The translations under genes and the position numbers were made by a program. This document shows, piece by piece, positions 22,758 through 30,200 of a stretch of DNA of 30,200 nt. This DNA comes from Pseudomonadota bacterium. Lineage in GTDB: Bacteria; Pseudomonadota; Gammaproteobacteria; Xanthomonadales; Xanthomonadaceae. The stretch spans positions 1 through 30,200 of the forward strand of contig JANXZP010000057.1 of the NCBI GenBank assembly GCA_025355485.1, in the 5' to 3' direction. The notes beneath the pieces were generated by a model, which saw only the letters and a list, made by a program, of their open reading frames with translations, searched no databases and was not told where the DNA came from. How positions within the stretch are numbered: position 1 is the stretch's first letter; the number at the start of each line of letters is the position of its first letter.

Positions 22758-22868
22758 ATGCAGATGCCTTCGCCGCACGCAATCGGGGATTCCACGACCG
22801 CGCTCCGCCGCTCCGCCGAAGGCGGCCTGCCGCCGACGCATTGCGGCCGGGTGGCCTGCGTATCCTGA
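22758..22868 (+). CDS. Possible leaderless upstream small ORF, 36 codons
   Basis: ATG 22758 opens a 36-codon frame (MQMPSPHAIGDS... ending VACVS) closed by TGA at 22866-22868, about 20 nt before the nhaD start. The ATG lies at or within a base of the start predicted from the TACAAT element, so it would be translated without a leader. Its right half is Arg/Gly/Pro-rich and could simply reflect GC-rich spacer sequence. Short length and no known family keep this speculative. Confidence 0.2.
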   Translation: MQMPSPHAIGDSTTALRRSAEGGLPPTHCGRVACVS

Positions 22869-22888
22869 GCCGCTGCGCCAGCGCTGGC

Positions 22889-24358
22889 ATGCATTCCATG
22901 TCCGACCGACCTCCCCCACCTGTCCTGCGCGGTACCGCGCGACTGCTCGCCACCGCGGCCTGCTGCCTGCCGATGATAGCGTTCGCGCAGGACCAGGCAT
23001 CCGCGCCCATCGCAGCGACCGCTCACCTCGCGGCCACGGGCACGCCGCTCGGCTGGATGGTGATCGCGCTGTTCGTGGTGTCCTACCTCCTAGTCGCGCT
23101 GGAAGAACGCATCGGCCTGCGCAAGTCCAAGCCGGTGATGCTGGCGGCGACGCTGATCTGGGGATCGATCGCCTGGTCGGTGCATGGCGACCTCGCGCAG
23201 ACGACGCTGGTGTCGGATGCGTTCGAGCGCATGTTCCTCGATTACGCGGAATTGTTCTTCTTCCTCATCGTCTCGATGACCTACGTGGAGGCGATGGCCG
23301 AACGCGGCGTGTTCGACGTGTTGCGCGCGGTGTTCGTGCGGCGCGCGCTGGGTTATCGCGCGCTGTTCTGGATCACCGGCCTGCTGGCGTTCGCACTATC
23401 GGCCGTGCTCAACAACATGACCACCGCGCTGGTGATCTCGGCGGTATTACTTGCGGTCGGCGCCGGCAACGCACGCTTCATCGCGATGGCTTGCGTGAAC
23501 ATCGTCGTCGCGGCGAACGCAGGCGGCGCGTGGAGCGCGTTCGGCGACATCACCACGCTGATGGTCTGGCAGGCGCATCGCGCCGAATTCTTCGACTTCT
23601 TCCGCCTGTTCCTTCCCGCGCTGGTCAACTGGCTGGTACCGGCCGCGCTGATGGCATTCGCGTTGCCTTCGGGAAAACCAGCGGGCACCGAGCAGGCAGC
23701 GAAGTTGAAATTCGGCGGCGTCGCGACCTGTGCGTTGTTCGCCCTGACCATCACCGTCACCGTGGCCTTCAACCAGGCGCTGCACCTGCCGCCGGTGTTC
23801 GGCATGCTCGCCGGGCTCGCGCTGTTGCAACTGCTGGGCTACATCATCAGTCGTCGCGAACCGAGTTATGAGGATCCGGATATCTACCACGATCGCGCCG
23901 GCTACGATATCTTCAACATCATCGCGCGCGCCGAGTGGGACACCTTGCTGTTCTTCTACGGTGTGCTGCTGTCGGTCGGCGGACTGGCCACGCTCGGTTA
24001 CCTCGAACTTGCGTCGTCGCAGTTGTACGGACATTACGGTCCGACCGCAGCGAACACGATCCTCGGCATGGCGTCGGCGATCATCGACAATATCCCGATC
24101 ATGTACGCGGTCCTGCAGATGCATCCGGCGATGAACCATGCGCAGTGGTTGCTGATCGCCCTGACCTGCGGGGTCGGCGGCAGCCTGCTGTCGATCGGCT
24201 CGGCGGCGGGCGTGGCCTTGATGGGCGCCGCGCGCGGGCAATACACCTTCACCAGCCACCTGCGCTGGAGCTGGGCGATCGCGCTCGGTTTCGTCGCCAG
24301 CGTGCTGGTGCACCTGGGCTTGAATGCCCACTACATCCCTGCCGCGAGCGCACCATGA
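22889..24358 (+). CDS. nhaD: NhaD-type Na+/H+ antiporter
   Basis: 489 aa from ATG 22889; a second ATG at 22898 would give 486 aa, and neither has a clear ribosome site. After a basic tail comes a hydrophobic signal-like segment (ARLLATAACCLPMIAFAQ), then about eleven membrane segments. Family signatures include ALEERIGLRKSKPVMLAATLIWGSIAW, FLDYAELFFFLIVSMTYVEAMAERGVFD, ALSAVLNNMTTALVISAVLL, NIVVAANAGGAWSAFGDITTLMVWQA, and the late ASAIIDNIPIMYAVLQM and GSLLSIGSAAGVALMGAARG. NhaD exports Na+ (or Li+) for protons and matters at high salt or alkaline pH. The stop overlaps the start of the CorC-like gene by 4 nt (ATGA), so the two are translationally coupled. Confidence 0.92.
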   Translation: MHSMSDRPPPPVLRGTARLLATAACCLPMIAFAQDQASAPIAATAHLAATGTPLGWMVIALFVVSYLLVALEERIGLRKSKPVMLAATLIWGSIAWSVHGDLAQTTLVSDAFERMFLDYAELFFFLIVSMTYVEAMAERGVFDVLRAVFVRRALGYRALFWITGLLAFALSAVLNNMTTALVISAVLLAVGAGNARFIAMACVNIVVAANAGGAWSAFGDITTLMVWQAHRAEFFDFFRLFLPALVNWLVPAALMAFALPSGKPAGTEQAAKLKFGGVATCALFALTITVTVAFNQALHLPPVFGMLAGLALLQLLGYIISRREPSYEDPDIYHDRAGYDIFNIIARAEWDTLLFFYGVLLSVGGLATLGYLELASSQLYGHYGPTAANTILGMASAIIDNIPIMYAVLQMHPAMNHAQWLLIALTCGVGGSLLSIGSAAGVALMGAARGQYTFTSHLRWSWAIALGFVASVLVHLGLNAHYIPAASAP

Positions 24359-25665
24359 CCCGCCTGCTGATCGTGTTCGTCCTCGTGCTGTTCAACGGCT
24401 TCTTCGCGATGTCGGAAATGGCGGTGATGACTTCGCGAAAAAGCCGCCTGCGGCAGATGGCGCAGCACAGCCGGGGCGCGGCCAAGGCGCTGCACCTGGC
24501 CGAACATCCCGAAGGTTTCCTGTCCGCGGTGCAACTATGGATCACCTTGCTCGGCCTGCTGACCGGTTATTTCGGCGGCGAGTCGGTCGCAGTCGAACTC
24601 GAGGAACCGATCGCGCGCATTCCGTTGCTCGCGCTCTACGCGCACAACATCGGCTTCGTGATCGGATTCCTGGTGATGGTGTTCCTGTACGGCGTGATCG
24701 GCGAACTCGTTCCAAAACGCATCGCCACCCTGTTCCCCGAACGCCTCGCGACGAATGTCGCGTATCCGATGCACGTCCTGGCGACCATCGCCAAGCCCGG
24801 CGTGCTGGTGCTGTCGTTGTGCACGCGCACGCTGCTGCGCATCTTCGGCTTGCGCAAGACCGATGGCGACCGCGTCAGCGCCGAGGAAATCCGTTCGCTG
24901 GTCGCCGAGGGCCACGAGCAAGGCACGATCGCCGAGGACGAGCGCAACATGATGAACCGCGTGCTGCGGCTCGGCGATCGCAGCGCCAGCAGCCTGATGA
25001 CGCCGCGCACGCAGATCGAGTGGCTGGACGCGAACGCCAGTTTCGAGGACAACCTCGCGGTGATCGCGGATACTTCGTATTCGCAGTACCCGGTGTATCG
25101 CGGCGGCGATCGTGAAGTGCTTGGTGTGCTGGAAATGAAAACGCTGGCCGGACACCTCGGCGAAACCGCTCCCGACCTGTTCCGCGATCTGCGCACGCCG
25201 GTGTTCGTCGCCGACTCGACGCGCTCACTGGCGTTGCTGGAAATCTTCCGCGACGAACAGCAATCGCTGGCCCTGGTGGTGGACGAATATGGCGAGATCC
25301 AGGGACTGGTGACGCTCGAAGACCTGATGGACGCGATCATCGGCCGCCTGCAATCCAGCGACACGACCGCTACCGGCGACATGCCAGTGGTGGAGCGCGA
25401 CGATGGGTCGTGGCTGGTCGATGGAGGACTCGCGACCGACGATCTGCGCGAGCTGCTGTCGCTCAGCGAGCTACCCGACGAGGACGATCGTGACTACAAC
25501 ACCCTGGCCGGCATGGTGATCGCCCATTTTGGCCGCATCCCGCACGTCGGCGAGGATTTCACCTGGAAGAATTACCGTTTCGAAGTCGTAGATCTCGACG
25601 GCGCGCGCGTCGACAAGCTCCTGGTCGCAAGGATTGGCGCTGGTGCGGAAGACGGGAGCGGTTGA
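24355..25665 (+). CDS. CNNM/DUF21, CBS-pair, CorC-C-domain membrane protein (hemolysin C family)
   Basis: 436 aa from ATG 24355, overlapping the nhaD stop in ATGA. Residues about 1-185 form the membrane CNNM/DUF21 domain (LFNGFFAMSEMAVMTSRKSRLRQM, YGVIGELVPKRIATLFPERLA). Then a linker with the usual RVSAEEIRSLVAEGHEQGTIAEDERNMMNRVLRLGD and VMTPRT-like SLMTPRTQIEWLD leads into two CBS motifs (SYSQYPVYRGGDREVLGVLEMK and LALVVDEYGEIQGLVTLEDLMDAIIG). The last about 80 residues form the CorC_HlyC domain (GSWLVDGGLATDDLRELL, DYNTLAGMVIAHFGRIPHVGEDF). Relatives such as MpfA, YfjD and CNNM proteins export Mg2+, probably against Na+; the older name hemolysin does not describe function. Coupling to nhaD suggests the two share an ion-homeostasis role. 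Confidence 0.93.
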   Translation: MTRLLIVFVLVLFNGFFAMSEMAVMTSRKSRLRQMAQHSRGAAKALHLAEHPEGFLSAVQLWITLLGLLTGYFGGESVAVELEEPIARIPLLALYAHNIGFVIGFLVMVFLYGVIGELVPKRIATLFPERLATNVAYPMHVLATIAKPGVLVLSLCTRTLLRIFGLRKTDGDRVSAEEIRSLVAEGHEQGTIAEDERNMMNRVLRLGDRSASSLMTPRTQIEWLDANASFEDNLAVIADTSYSQYPVYRGGDREVLGVLEMKTLAGHLGETAPDLFRDLRTPVFVADSTRSLALLEIFRDEQQSLALVVDEYGEIQGLVTLEDLMDAIIGRLQSSDTTATGDMPVVERDDGSWLVDGGLATDDLRELLSLSELPDEDDRDYNTLAGMVIAHFGRIPHVGEDFTWKNYRFEVVDLDGARVDKLLVARIGAGAEDGSG

Positions 25666-25710
25666 TCTGCAAGCAGGAATTTGCAATTCGATGCCGGGAG
25701 GATCCGCTGG

Positions 25711-26229
25711 ATGAGCATGCAAGCGTTCGTTGCAATTGCCGAGATCGTGAGCGCGCTTTCCGTCGCCGCCACGCTTGGGCTGATGGTCGTCTCGCTGCGA
25801 CAGAACACGAACGCCCAGCGTGCCGTAGCCGTGGATTCGCTCGCTGCCGCGATCGCCACGATCAATGTGCCTGCTATCGGATCACCTGTGGTCGGGTCTG
25901 CGGTTTGCAGCGCGACAACGGATTGGTGGCAGGCCACCCGGGACGAGCGGATCGTCGCGCACTATTTCCTGTTCTCCTACTTCAAGTTGTCGGAAAACGG
26001 CTGGTATCAGCAAAGAGCGAAGATTCTGGAACGCGAACAGTGGCTAGGGTGGGAGAAGAATTTGCGAAAGCTTTACCACAGCAGCGGCGTGCAGGACGCC
26101 TGGTGGCCCAACCGGCGCAACGCATTCTCGCAGCAGTTCCAGGACTATCTCTCCAACACCACGTCGCCGGGCGATATCGGCAGCCTGTCCGATGTTTTTG
26201 GCCCGGTCGATAAGGCCGCGGGTCGTTGA
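25711..26229 (+). CDS. Small membrane-anchored protein of unknown function
   Basis: 172 aa from ATG 25711, which has GGGAGGA about 8 nt upstream. One N-terminal membrane segment (about residues 5-28, VAIAEIVSALSVAATLGLMVVSLRQ) is followed by QNTNAQRAVAVDSLAAAIA, then a Trp-rich soluble part with DWWQATRDERIVAHYFLFSYFKLSENGWYQQ, LGWEKNLRKLYH and QDAWWPNRRNAFSQQFQDYL. The N-terminal helix followed by a RQNT-type segment is a common plan of uncharacterised proteobacterial membrane proteins that carry a helical cytoplasmic domain. I do not recognise a named family. It follows the CorC-like gene by 45 nt on the same strand, with no terminator seen, so it may belong to that operon. It converges on the EAL gene. 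Confidence 0.8.
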   Translation: MSMQAFVAIAEIVSALSVAATLGLMVVSLRQNTNAQRAVAVDSLAAAIATINVPAIGSPVVGSAVCSATTDWWQATRDERIVAHYFLFSYFKLSENGWYQQRAKILEREQWLGWEKNLRKLYHSSGVQDAWWPNRRNAFSQQFQDYLSNTTSPGDIGSLSDVFGPVDKAAGR

Positions 26230-26266
26230 TCGGCATGCCCCGCCTCACGACGGGCCTGATTCACGG

Positions 26267-27715
26267 TCACGCCAGCAATCGACGCGTGATCTCGGCGGTA
26301 TCCACCGGCTTGCACAGAACGTAACCTTGGGCGAGGTCGGCGCCTTGCGCGCGCAGCAGATCGAGCTGCGCGAGCTCTTCGACACCGACGACCACCGCGA
26401 CCACGCGCAGCGCGTGCGCGGTCGCGACGATCGCTCCGGTCGCCGCCGCATCGGCTGCATCGTCGGATTTACCGGCGATGCGGCTGCGGCCCACCTTCAC
26501 CCCGGTCACCGACATCTTCATCCAGCGCGACTGGTCGGCCGCGTCGGCGCCGACCACGTCGAGCCAGATCTGCACGCCCAGGCCGCGCAATTGTTCGATC
26601 ATCGCGGCGATCTGCGGATCATCGCTGCGCAGCGCGGCAACCGGCAATTCCAGATGCAGGCGCGCGGCTGCGAGCCCGGATTTTTGCAAGGCTTCGATGA
26701 TCGCCTCGAACAACTGGGTGCCGCGCAATTGCTTTGCCGAGATGTTGACCGAAAGGAACGGCGTCTGTTCTGGCGCGTTGCCGCAGGGCCAGAGGCTGGC
26801 GTCCGAACAGGCCTGTACCAGCACTGCGCGACCGAGCGTGTCGATCAAGTCGCTGCGTTCGGCGATCGGGATGAACACCGACGGCGAAACCGCGCCTTCG
26901 ACCGGATGCTGCCAGCGCAGGAACGCTTCGGCGCCGCGCATGCCACCATCGACGAGCGCGTGGATGGGCTGGTAGACGATGCCGATCTCGCCACGTTGCC
27001 AGGCTTCGCGCAGGTCGTCCTCCAGCCGCTGTTCGCGTGGCGACAACAGCGCGGGCCTGGACGGAGCCGACGACGCGGCAGCGCCACCGTCCCATTTCGC
27101 GCGATTCATTTCGGCCAAGCGTGCCTGCTCGACCGCGGGATCGCGCACGTCCGACATCACCATCGTTCCGCCGGCTTTCGGCGATCGCGGCACCGCGGCC
27201 GGTTGTGCAACGGCAGCCGCTTGCGCGGGTTTCGATGCGGCAGCGGACTGCGACGCGCGCGGCGCGGCTTCGTGATCGGCGCGCTTGCGCATCGCGACCA
27301 GCGTGTTGTGGATCGAGCCGAACGCGCGCGCGAGTTCGCCGATTTCGTCTCTGCGCGATGAATGCATCAAGGCCATCGCCGAATCGCCGGTTTCGATCCG
27401 GCGCACGGTTTCGGCAAGCCTGCGCATCGGCTGCACCAGCACGTACCACGCCAGCAGCGCATTCACGGACTCGAGCAACCCGAACGCGACGAACGTCAGC
27501 AGCAGGGCGCGCTGATAACGTTGATCCGCCTGCGCGATCGCATCGATCGCCGGCTGCTGCTGCGTCGCGCCGTGCTGCTGCACGATAGCCTGCACCGCCG
27601 CCGACACCGCGCCATCGTGGGCCTGTTGCTCGTCGCGGATCGCGACCAGACCGGCGATCGCGATGATGATCGCAATCGCAGCAATCGCCAGGAATCGTGC
27701 CTGCAAACTGCGCAT
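26267..27715 (-). CDS. Membrane HAMP-EAL domain protein with degenerate EAL active site
   Basis: 482 aa from ATG 27715. Two membrane segments (about 7-26 and 73-93) enclose a short periplasmic loop rich in Gln/Ala; a HAMP-like segment follows (VQPMRRLAETVRRIETGD...DEIGELARAFGSIHNTL), then an Ala/Pro linker and an EAL domain from about 228 to the end. Of the residues needed for c-di-GMP hydrolysis, the EAL glutamate (EAFLRW, E263), N324 in SVNIS, E356 in LELP, D386, K407 and Q463 are kept, but the second Asp of the DDFG motif is Val387, the Asp of KID is Gly409 and the Glu of AEGVE is Val443. Catalysis is therefore doubtful; binding of c-di-GMP or another protein is more likely. It lies 79 nt downstream of trmJ on the same strand. 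Confidence 0.9.
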   Translation of the reverse strand: MRSLQARFLAIAAIAIIIAIAGLVAIRDEQQAHDGAVSAAVQAIVQQHGATQQQPAIDAIAQADQRYQRALLLTFVAFGLLESVNALLAWYVLVQPMRRLAETVRRIETGDSAMALMHSSRRDEIGELARAFGSIHNTLVAMRKRADHEAAPRASQSAAASKPAQAAAVAQPAAVPRSPKAGGTMVMSDVRDPAVEQARLAEMNRAKWDGGAAASSAPSRPALLSPREQRLEDDLREAWQRGEIGIVYQPIHALVDGGMRGAEAFLRWQHPVEGAVSPSVFIPIAERSDLIDTLGRAVLVQACSDASLWPCGNAPEQTPFLSVNISAKQLRGTQLFEAIIEALQKSGLAAARLHLELPVAALRSDDPQIAAMIEQLRGLGVQIWLDVVGADAADQSRWMKMSVTGVKVGRSRIAGKSDDAADAAATGAIVATAHALRVVAVVVGVEELAQLDLLRAQGADLAQGYVLCKPVDTAEITRRLLA

Positions 27716-27794
27716 CCCCTGCCCCCGATCTGCCCTGCCCCTGTGTTGCATGCTACCGCGAAGCGCCGCGCCCTGCCGCCCTATGCCTCATCCG

Positions 27795-28631
27795 TCATGT
27801 CGCATCCATTCCGGCCAGCCGCGCCATGCGTTCGGCATCGGCGAAGATGCCGCGCAGGATGCGCAATTCGCGCTCGTCGGGTTGCGCGCGCAGGAACATT
27901 GCGCGCAATCGTCGCTGCACGGTTTCCGGCGAGCGGCCCTTGTGGAAGTCGATCGCGTGCAGCATCTGCTCGAAGTGGGTGAAGAACGCTTCCATCTGCT
28001 TCTGGTCGGCTGGCGGATCGCCGCGCCTGGATTCGCCGATGGCAACGTCGGCGCACGCAAGCATCGCGAGGCGCAATTCGTAACTCAACACCTGCACCGC
28101 GGCGGCGAGGTTGAGCGAGCTGAATTCCGGATCGGCGGGAATATGCACGGTGACATGGCAGCGCTGCAGGTCGTCGTTGCTCAGTCCCGATCGTTCCGGA
28201 CCGAACACCAGTGCCACCGCGCCATCGCGTGCGGCGTCGAGCAATCTGTTCGCGGCATCGCGCGGCGCAAACTCGGGCAATGCGACCTGGCGCTGGCGCG
28301 CGGTGCATCCCGCGACGAAACGGCAGTCGGCGAGCGCTTCCTCCAGCGTGTCGCAGATCTGCGCGCTGCCAAGCACATCGTCGGCGCCGACCGCCATCGC
28401 CAGCGACTCGGCGTGTTGCTGTTGCAGGGGTTCCGCGCGTCTGTTTGCGCTTCCGACATCCTTGTGGGTTACGTGCGGCGCGACCAGCACGAGCTTACGC
28501 AGGCCCATCGTCTTCATCGCACGCGCGGCAGCACCGATATTGCCCGGATGCTGGGTGCCGACAAGGACGATGCGCACATCCGCCGGCGGCAAATGCGCTG
28601 AGCCATCCCTTTCCGACGCATGCTTGTTCAT
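27795..28631 (-). CDS. trmJ: tRNA (cytidine/uridine-2'-O)-methyltransferase TrmJ
   Basis: 278 aa from ATG 28631 (a longer start at 28697 would overlap the suhB promoter region). SPOUT-fold TrmH-type enzyme with its three motifs: TQHPGNIGAAARAMKTMG (motif 1, N31 and R37), LVFGPERSGLS (motif 2, 141-151) and IPADPEFSSLNLAAAVQVLSYE (motif 3, 164-185), which form the SAM-binding knot. The C-terminal about 70 residues (QMEAFFTHFEQMLHAIDF, RRLRAMFLRAQPDERELRILRGIF) match the helical tail of TrmJ and set it apart from TrmH and RlmB. In E. coli TrmJ methylates the ribose of nucleotide 32 in several tRNAs. The gene is divergent from suhB, an arrangement also found in E. coli. Ribosome site weak. Confidence 0.93.
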   Translation of the reverse strand: MNKHASERDGSAHLPPADVRIVLVGTQHPGNIGAAARAMKTMGLRKLVLVAPHVTHKDVGSANRRAEPLQQQHAESLAMAVGADDVLGSAQICDTLEEALADCRFVAGCTARQRQVALPEFAPRDAANRLLDAARDGAVALVFGPERSGLSNDDLQRCHVTVHIPADPEFSSLNLAAAVQVLSYELRLAMLACADVAIGESRRGDPPADQKQMEAFFTHFEQMLHAIDFHKGRSPETVQRRLRAMFLRAQPDERELRILRGIFADAERMARLAGMDAT

Positions 28632-28745
28632 GGGCTCGTTGTCCAAAGGCTTCCCTGCGCCGCGAAACGCGCTGTAGAACCGCGCTGCACAAGCCACGGG
28701 CCATGAATTCTGGCAGTGATGGAAGCCAAGCTGATAACCTTGTCC

Positions 28746-28763
28746 GCCGGCCCCTGAGCCGGC
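28746..28763 (+). other. Short GC hairpin in the suhB leader
   Basis: GCCGGC (28746-28751) and GCCGGC (28758-28763), self-complementary copies around CCCTGA, can form a 6-bp stem about 36 nt before the suhB start; CTCTTTC follows a few bases later. It might attenuate or merely punctuate the 167-bp trmJ-suhB gap. No sure promoter was found, though GATAAC at 28733-28738 could be a poor -10. Confidence 0.25.
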
Positions 28764-28798
28764 CCCGCTCTTTCATAGCAAATCCGGACGCAAAACGC

Positions 28799-29617
28799 AT
28801 GCAGAAACCTGCCGTCAATGTCATGGTCAAGGCCGCACGCCAGGCCGGTAGCGTGATGCTGCGCTATATCCAGCGCCTCGACAGCCTGACCGTGACCGAG
28901 AAAAGCCGCCAGGATTTCGCCAGCGAAGTCGATTCGCAGGCCGAGAAGGAGATCGTCAAGGAACTCAAGCGCGCGCATCCGGATTACGCCGTACTCGGCG
29001 AGGAAGGCGGCGCGAAGGGCAAATCGCGCAGCGTCTGGGTGATCGATCCGATCGACGGCACCAGCAATTACCTGCGCGGGCATCCGCATTTCTGCGTGTC
29101 GATCGCGCTGGTCGAGGACGGCATCCCGACCCACGGCGTGGTGTTCGATCCGCTGCGCAACGAACTGTTCACCGCGAGCCGCGGCGCCGGCGCGGTGCTC
29201 AACGACAAACGCATCCGCTGTTCGCAACGTCCGGTACTCGAAGGCGCGATGCTCGCCACCGGTTTTCCGCCGCGTGAACGCCCGCGCGCGCCGGCGCAAC
29301 TCGATTGCATCCGCGTGCTGCTCGAACAGGCCGAGGATGTGCGCCGCAGCGGTTCGGCCGCTCTCGACCTCGCTTATGTCGCCTGCGGTCGCGTCGACGG
29401 CTACTTCGAAGCCGGCCTGAAACCCTGGGACATCGCCGCCGGCATCCTGTTGGTGCGCGAAGCTGGCGGTACAGTCACCGATTTCGCCGGCAGCAGCGAT
29501 GGCTTGATCGACCTGTCCGGTAAGGGCAACACCCAACTCATCGCCGCCAACATGAAACTCGCCGCGGAATTGCAGAAGGCGATCGTCGCGACCGGATACG
29601 CGAACGCGTTTCGCTGA
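28799..29617 (+). CDS. suhB: Inositol monophosphatase family protein SuhB
   Basis: 272 aa from ATG 28799; frames reaching further upstream lack protein character. It has all metal-binding motifs of the Mg2+-dependent IMPase family: GEEGG (67-71), DPIDGTSN (D83, D86) and KPWDIAAG (D211), plus DFASEVDSQAEKEI and RRSGSAALDLAYVACGRVDGYFE. This set, with an N-terminal MVKAARQAGSVMLRYIQ helix and length near 270, fits SuhB, which dephosphorylates myo-inositol-1-phosphate in vitro and in E. coli joins the rRNA antitermination complex with NusA, NusB, NusE and NusG. Whether the moonlighting role applies here cannot be read off. Divergent from trmJ. In this window nothing else of inositol metabolism is present. 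Confidence 0.95.
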   Translation: MQKPAVNVMVKAARQAGSVMLRYIQRLDSLTVTEKSRQDFASEVDSQAEKEIVKELKRAHPDYAVLGEEGGAKGKSRSVWVIDPIDGTSNYLRGHPHFCVSIALVEDGIPTHGVVFDPLRNELFTASRGAGAVLNDKRIRCSQRPVLEGAMLATGFPPRERPRAPAQLDCIRVLLEQAEDVRRSGSAALDLAYVACGRVDGYFEAGLKPWDIAAGILLVREAGGTVTDFAGSSDGLIDLSGKGNTQLIAANMKLAAELQKAIVATGYANAFR

Positions 29618-29708
29618 GGGAATCCGCCGACGGCGTTACCCTGCGTTGCCGTAACCTGCGCGCAGGTCGCAGTGAATGTCTATTCGCTGCGGGCTGCGAC
29701 GCACTTGG

Positions 29709-30200
29709 TCACCTCTTGCACTCGGGCGTAGTCTGGGTGCAGCTGCACCTGTCGACATTGGCGGTGCACACACCGCCACTGGGCGAACCGCGCAATTCAA
29801 TGCACTTTCTGGATATGGCTGCGTTGCTTGACTCGCACGCATCGATGCACTTATTGACCGCCGCCGTGCAGTCTGCGTCCGCATCCCTCGACGAGGTCGT
29901 GGACACGAACCGATCCGATGTCGCAGCCGGGTGGCTGACCGCGCCGCTCGGTTCGTCGGTTTGCCGATAGCAGTCGACGCCACACGCTGGCGATTCATCG
30001 CCGACAAAGAAGGCCGCCGAGACGCCTGGCATCGTGTCGGCGTCGAGCAGATAGCGATCATTGACAAAATTGCCTTTGCCGGTGGGTGCATCGAACGCGT
30101 GCGGGCATCCGCCGACCCCATTCGTGTCGGGTTGCGCGCAGTCGCGGAAGCCTTTATGAAAGAGCCGGGCAGAACTTACCGGCACGAACCAGCTTTCGAT
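29709..30200 (-). CDS. Cysteine-rich protein, C-terminal part (5' truncated)
   Basis: The frame is open to the right edge, so the N terminus lies outside; 163 residues are seen, ending in TGA. Codon use is GC-rich at third positions, like the real genes, which supports it over the opposite-strand frame at 29716-29970. The segment holds 12 cysteines, several in close pairs or triads (ACGVDC, DCTAAVNKCIDAC, RCSC near the end), and has few hydrophobic runs: the opening IESWFVPVSSARLFHKGFRDC, a DRYLLDADTMPGVSAAFFVGDE block, then a Ser/Asp/Ala-rich stretch. This looks like a disulfide-bonded periplasmic or secreted domain, as in C-terminal parts of exported enzymes or surface proteins. No family recognised. 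Tail-to-tail with suhB, 91 bp apart. Confidence 0.55.
   Translation of the reverse strand: MESWFVPVSSARLFHKGFRDCAQPDTNGVGGCPHAFDAPTGKGNFVNDRYLLDADTMPGVSAAFFVGDESPACGVDCYRQTDEPSGAVSHPAATSDRFVSTTSSRDADADCTAAVNKCIDACESSNAAISRKCIELRGSPSGGVCTANVDRCSCTQTTPECKR

Noticed and set aside
22625..22888. Extension of the nhaD frame to ATG 22625
   Set aside because: It overlaps the DUF47 start on the other strand, is Arg-rich without fold, and precedes the predicted signal segment.
29716..29970. 84-codon open frame opposite the cysteine-rich gene
   Set aside because: Short, and the opposite frame is longer, runs past the window edge and has more gene-like codon use.
1..30200. Defence islands, prophage, transposase or CRISPR
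   Set aside because: Read for repeats with regular spacing, integrase, transposase, Cas, toxin-antitoxin or restriction motifs; none found.

Overview
The window is GC-rich and densely coded, with 23 protein genes judged real (two of them cut by the window edges). High GC, the family mix (several M13 peptidases, DUF885, DUF47-Pit, NhaD, CorC-like, a kinase-SUMF1 fusion) and the head-to-head trmJ/suhB pair, also seen in Escherichia coli, point to a Gammaproteobacterium. A member of the Lysobacterales (Xanthomonadales), perhaps Rhodanobacteraceae, is the best guess; this placement is inference and no rRNA is present to test it. I see no tRNA, rRNA, insertion sequence, prophage or CRISPR array.

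Left part (1-8.9 kb): the C-terminal end of a YbbN/CnoX-like thioredoxin-TPR protein; a membrane Ser/Thr kinase with a periplasmic SUMF1-like domain, followed after 2 nt by a DUF502 membrane protein; an exported DUF885 peptidase-like protein with two terminator-like hairpins behind it; a CPBP intramembrane protease whose stop codon abuts that of a convergent acyltransferase-SGNH envelope O-acetyltransferase.

Middle (8.9-20.8 kb): a beta-CASP MBL nuclease overlapping a YhhQ-type queuosine precursor transporter; then a region with three M13 (neprilysin-like) metallopeptidase genes within 9.5 kb. The first and third have intact zinc sites. The second has lost the catalytic glutamate, one zinc histidine and the substrate-binding Asn-Ala-aromatic motif, so it looks like a pseudo-peptidase. 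Between them lie a class I methyltransferase, a DUF3224 protein, a rhomboid protease, an alkyltransferase-like (ATL) DNA-lesion binder and a small unknown protein.

Right part (20.9-30.2 kb): a phosphate transport pair (DUF47 then Pit), a divergent ion-transport pair (NhaD and a CNNM/CBS/CorC protein, overlapping by 4 nt), a small membrane protein, trmJ followed by a membrane EAL-domain protein that has lost catalytic residues, divergent suhB, and the C-terminal end of a cysteine-rich, probably exported protein.

No obvious novel defence or mobile system was found. The most unusual signals are decayed enzymes kept as full-length open frames (M13 pseudo-peptidase, degenerate EAL), the paired loss of a structural cysteine couple in the third M13 protein, the kinase-SUMF1 fusion without the FGE cysteines, and several intergenic hairpins.
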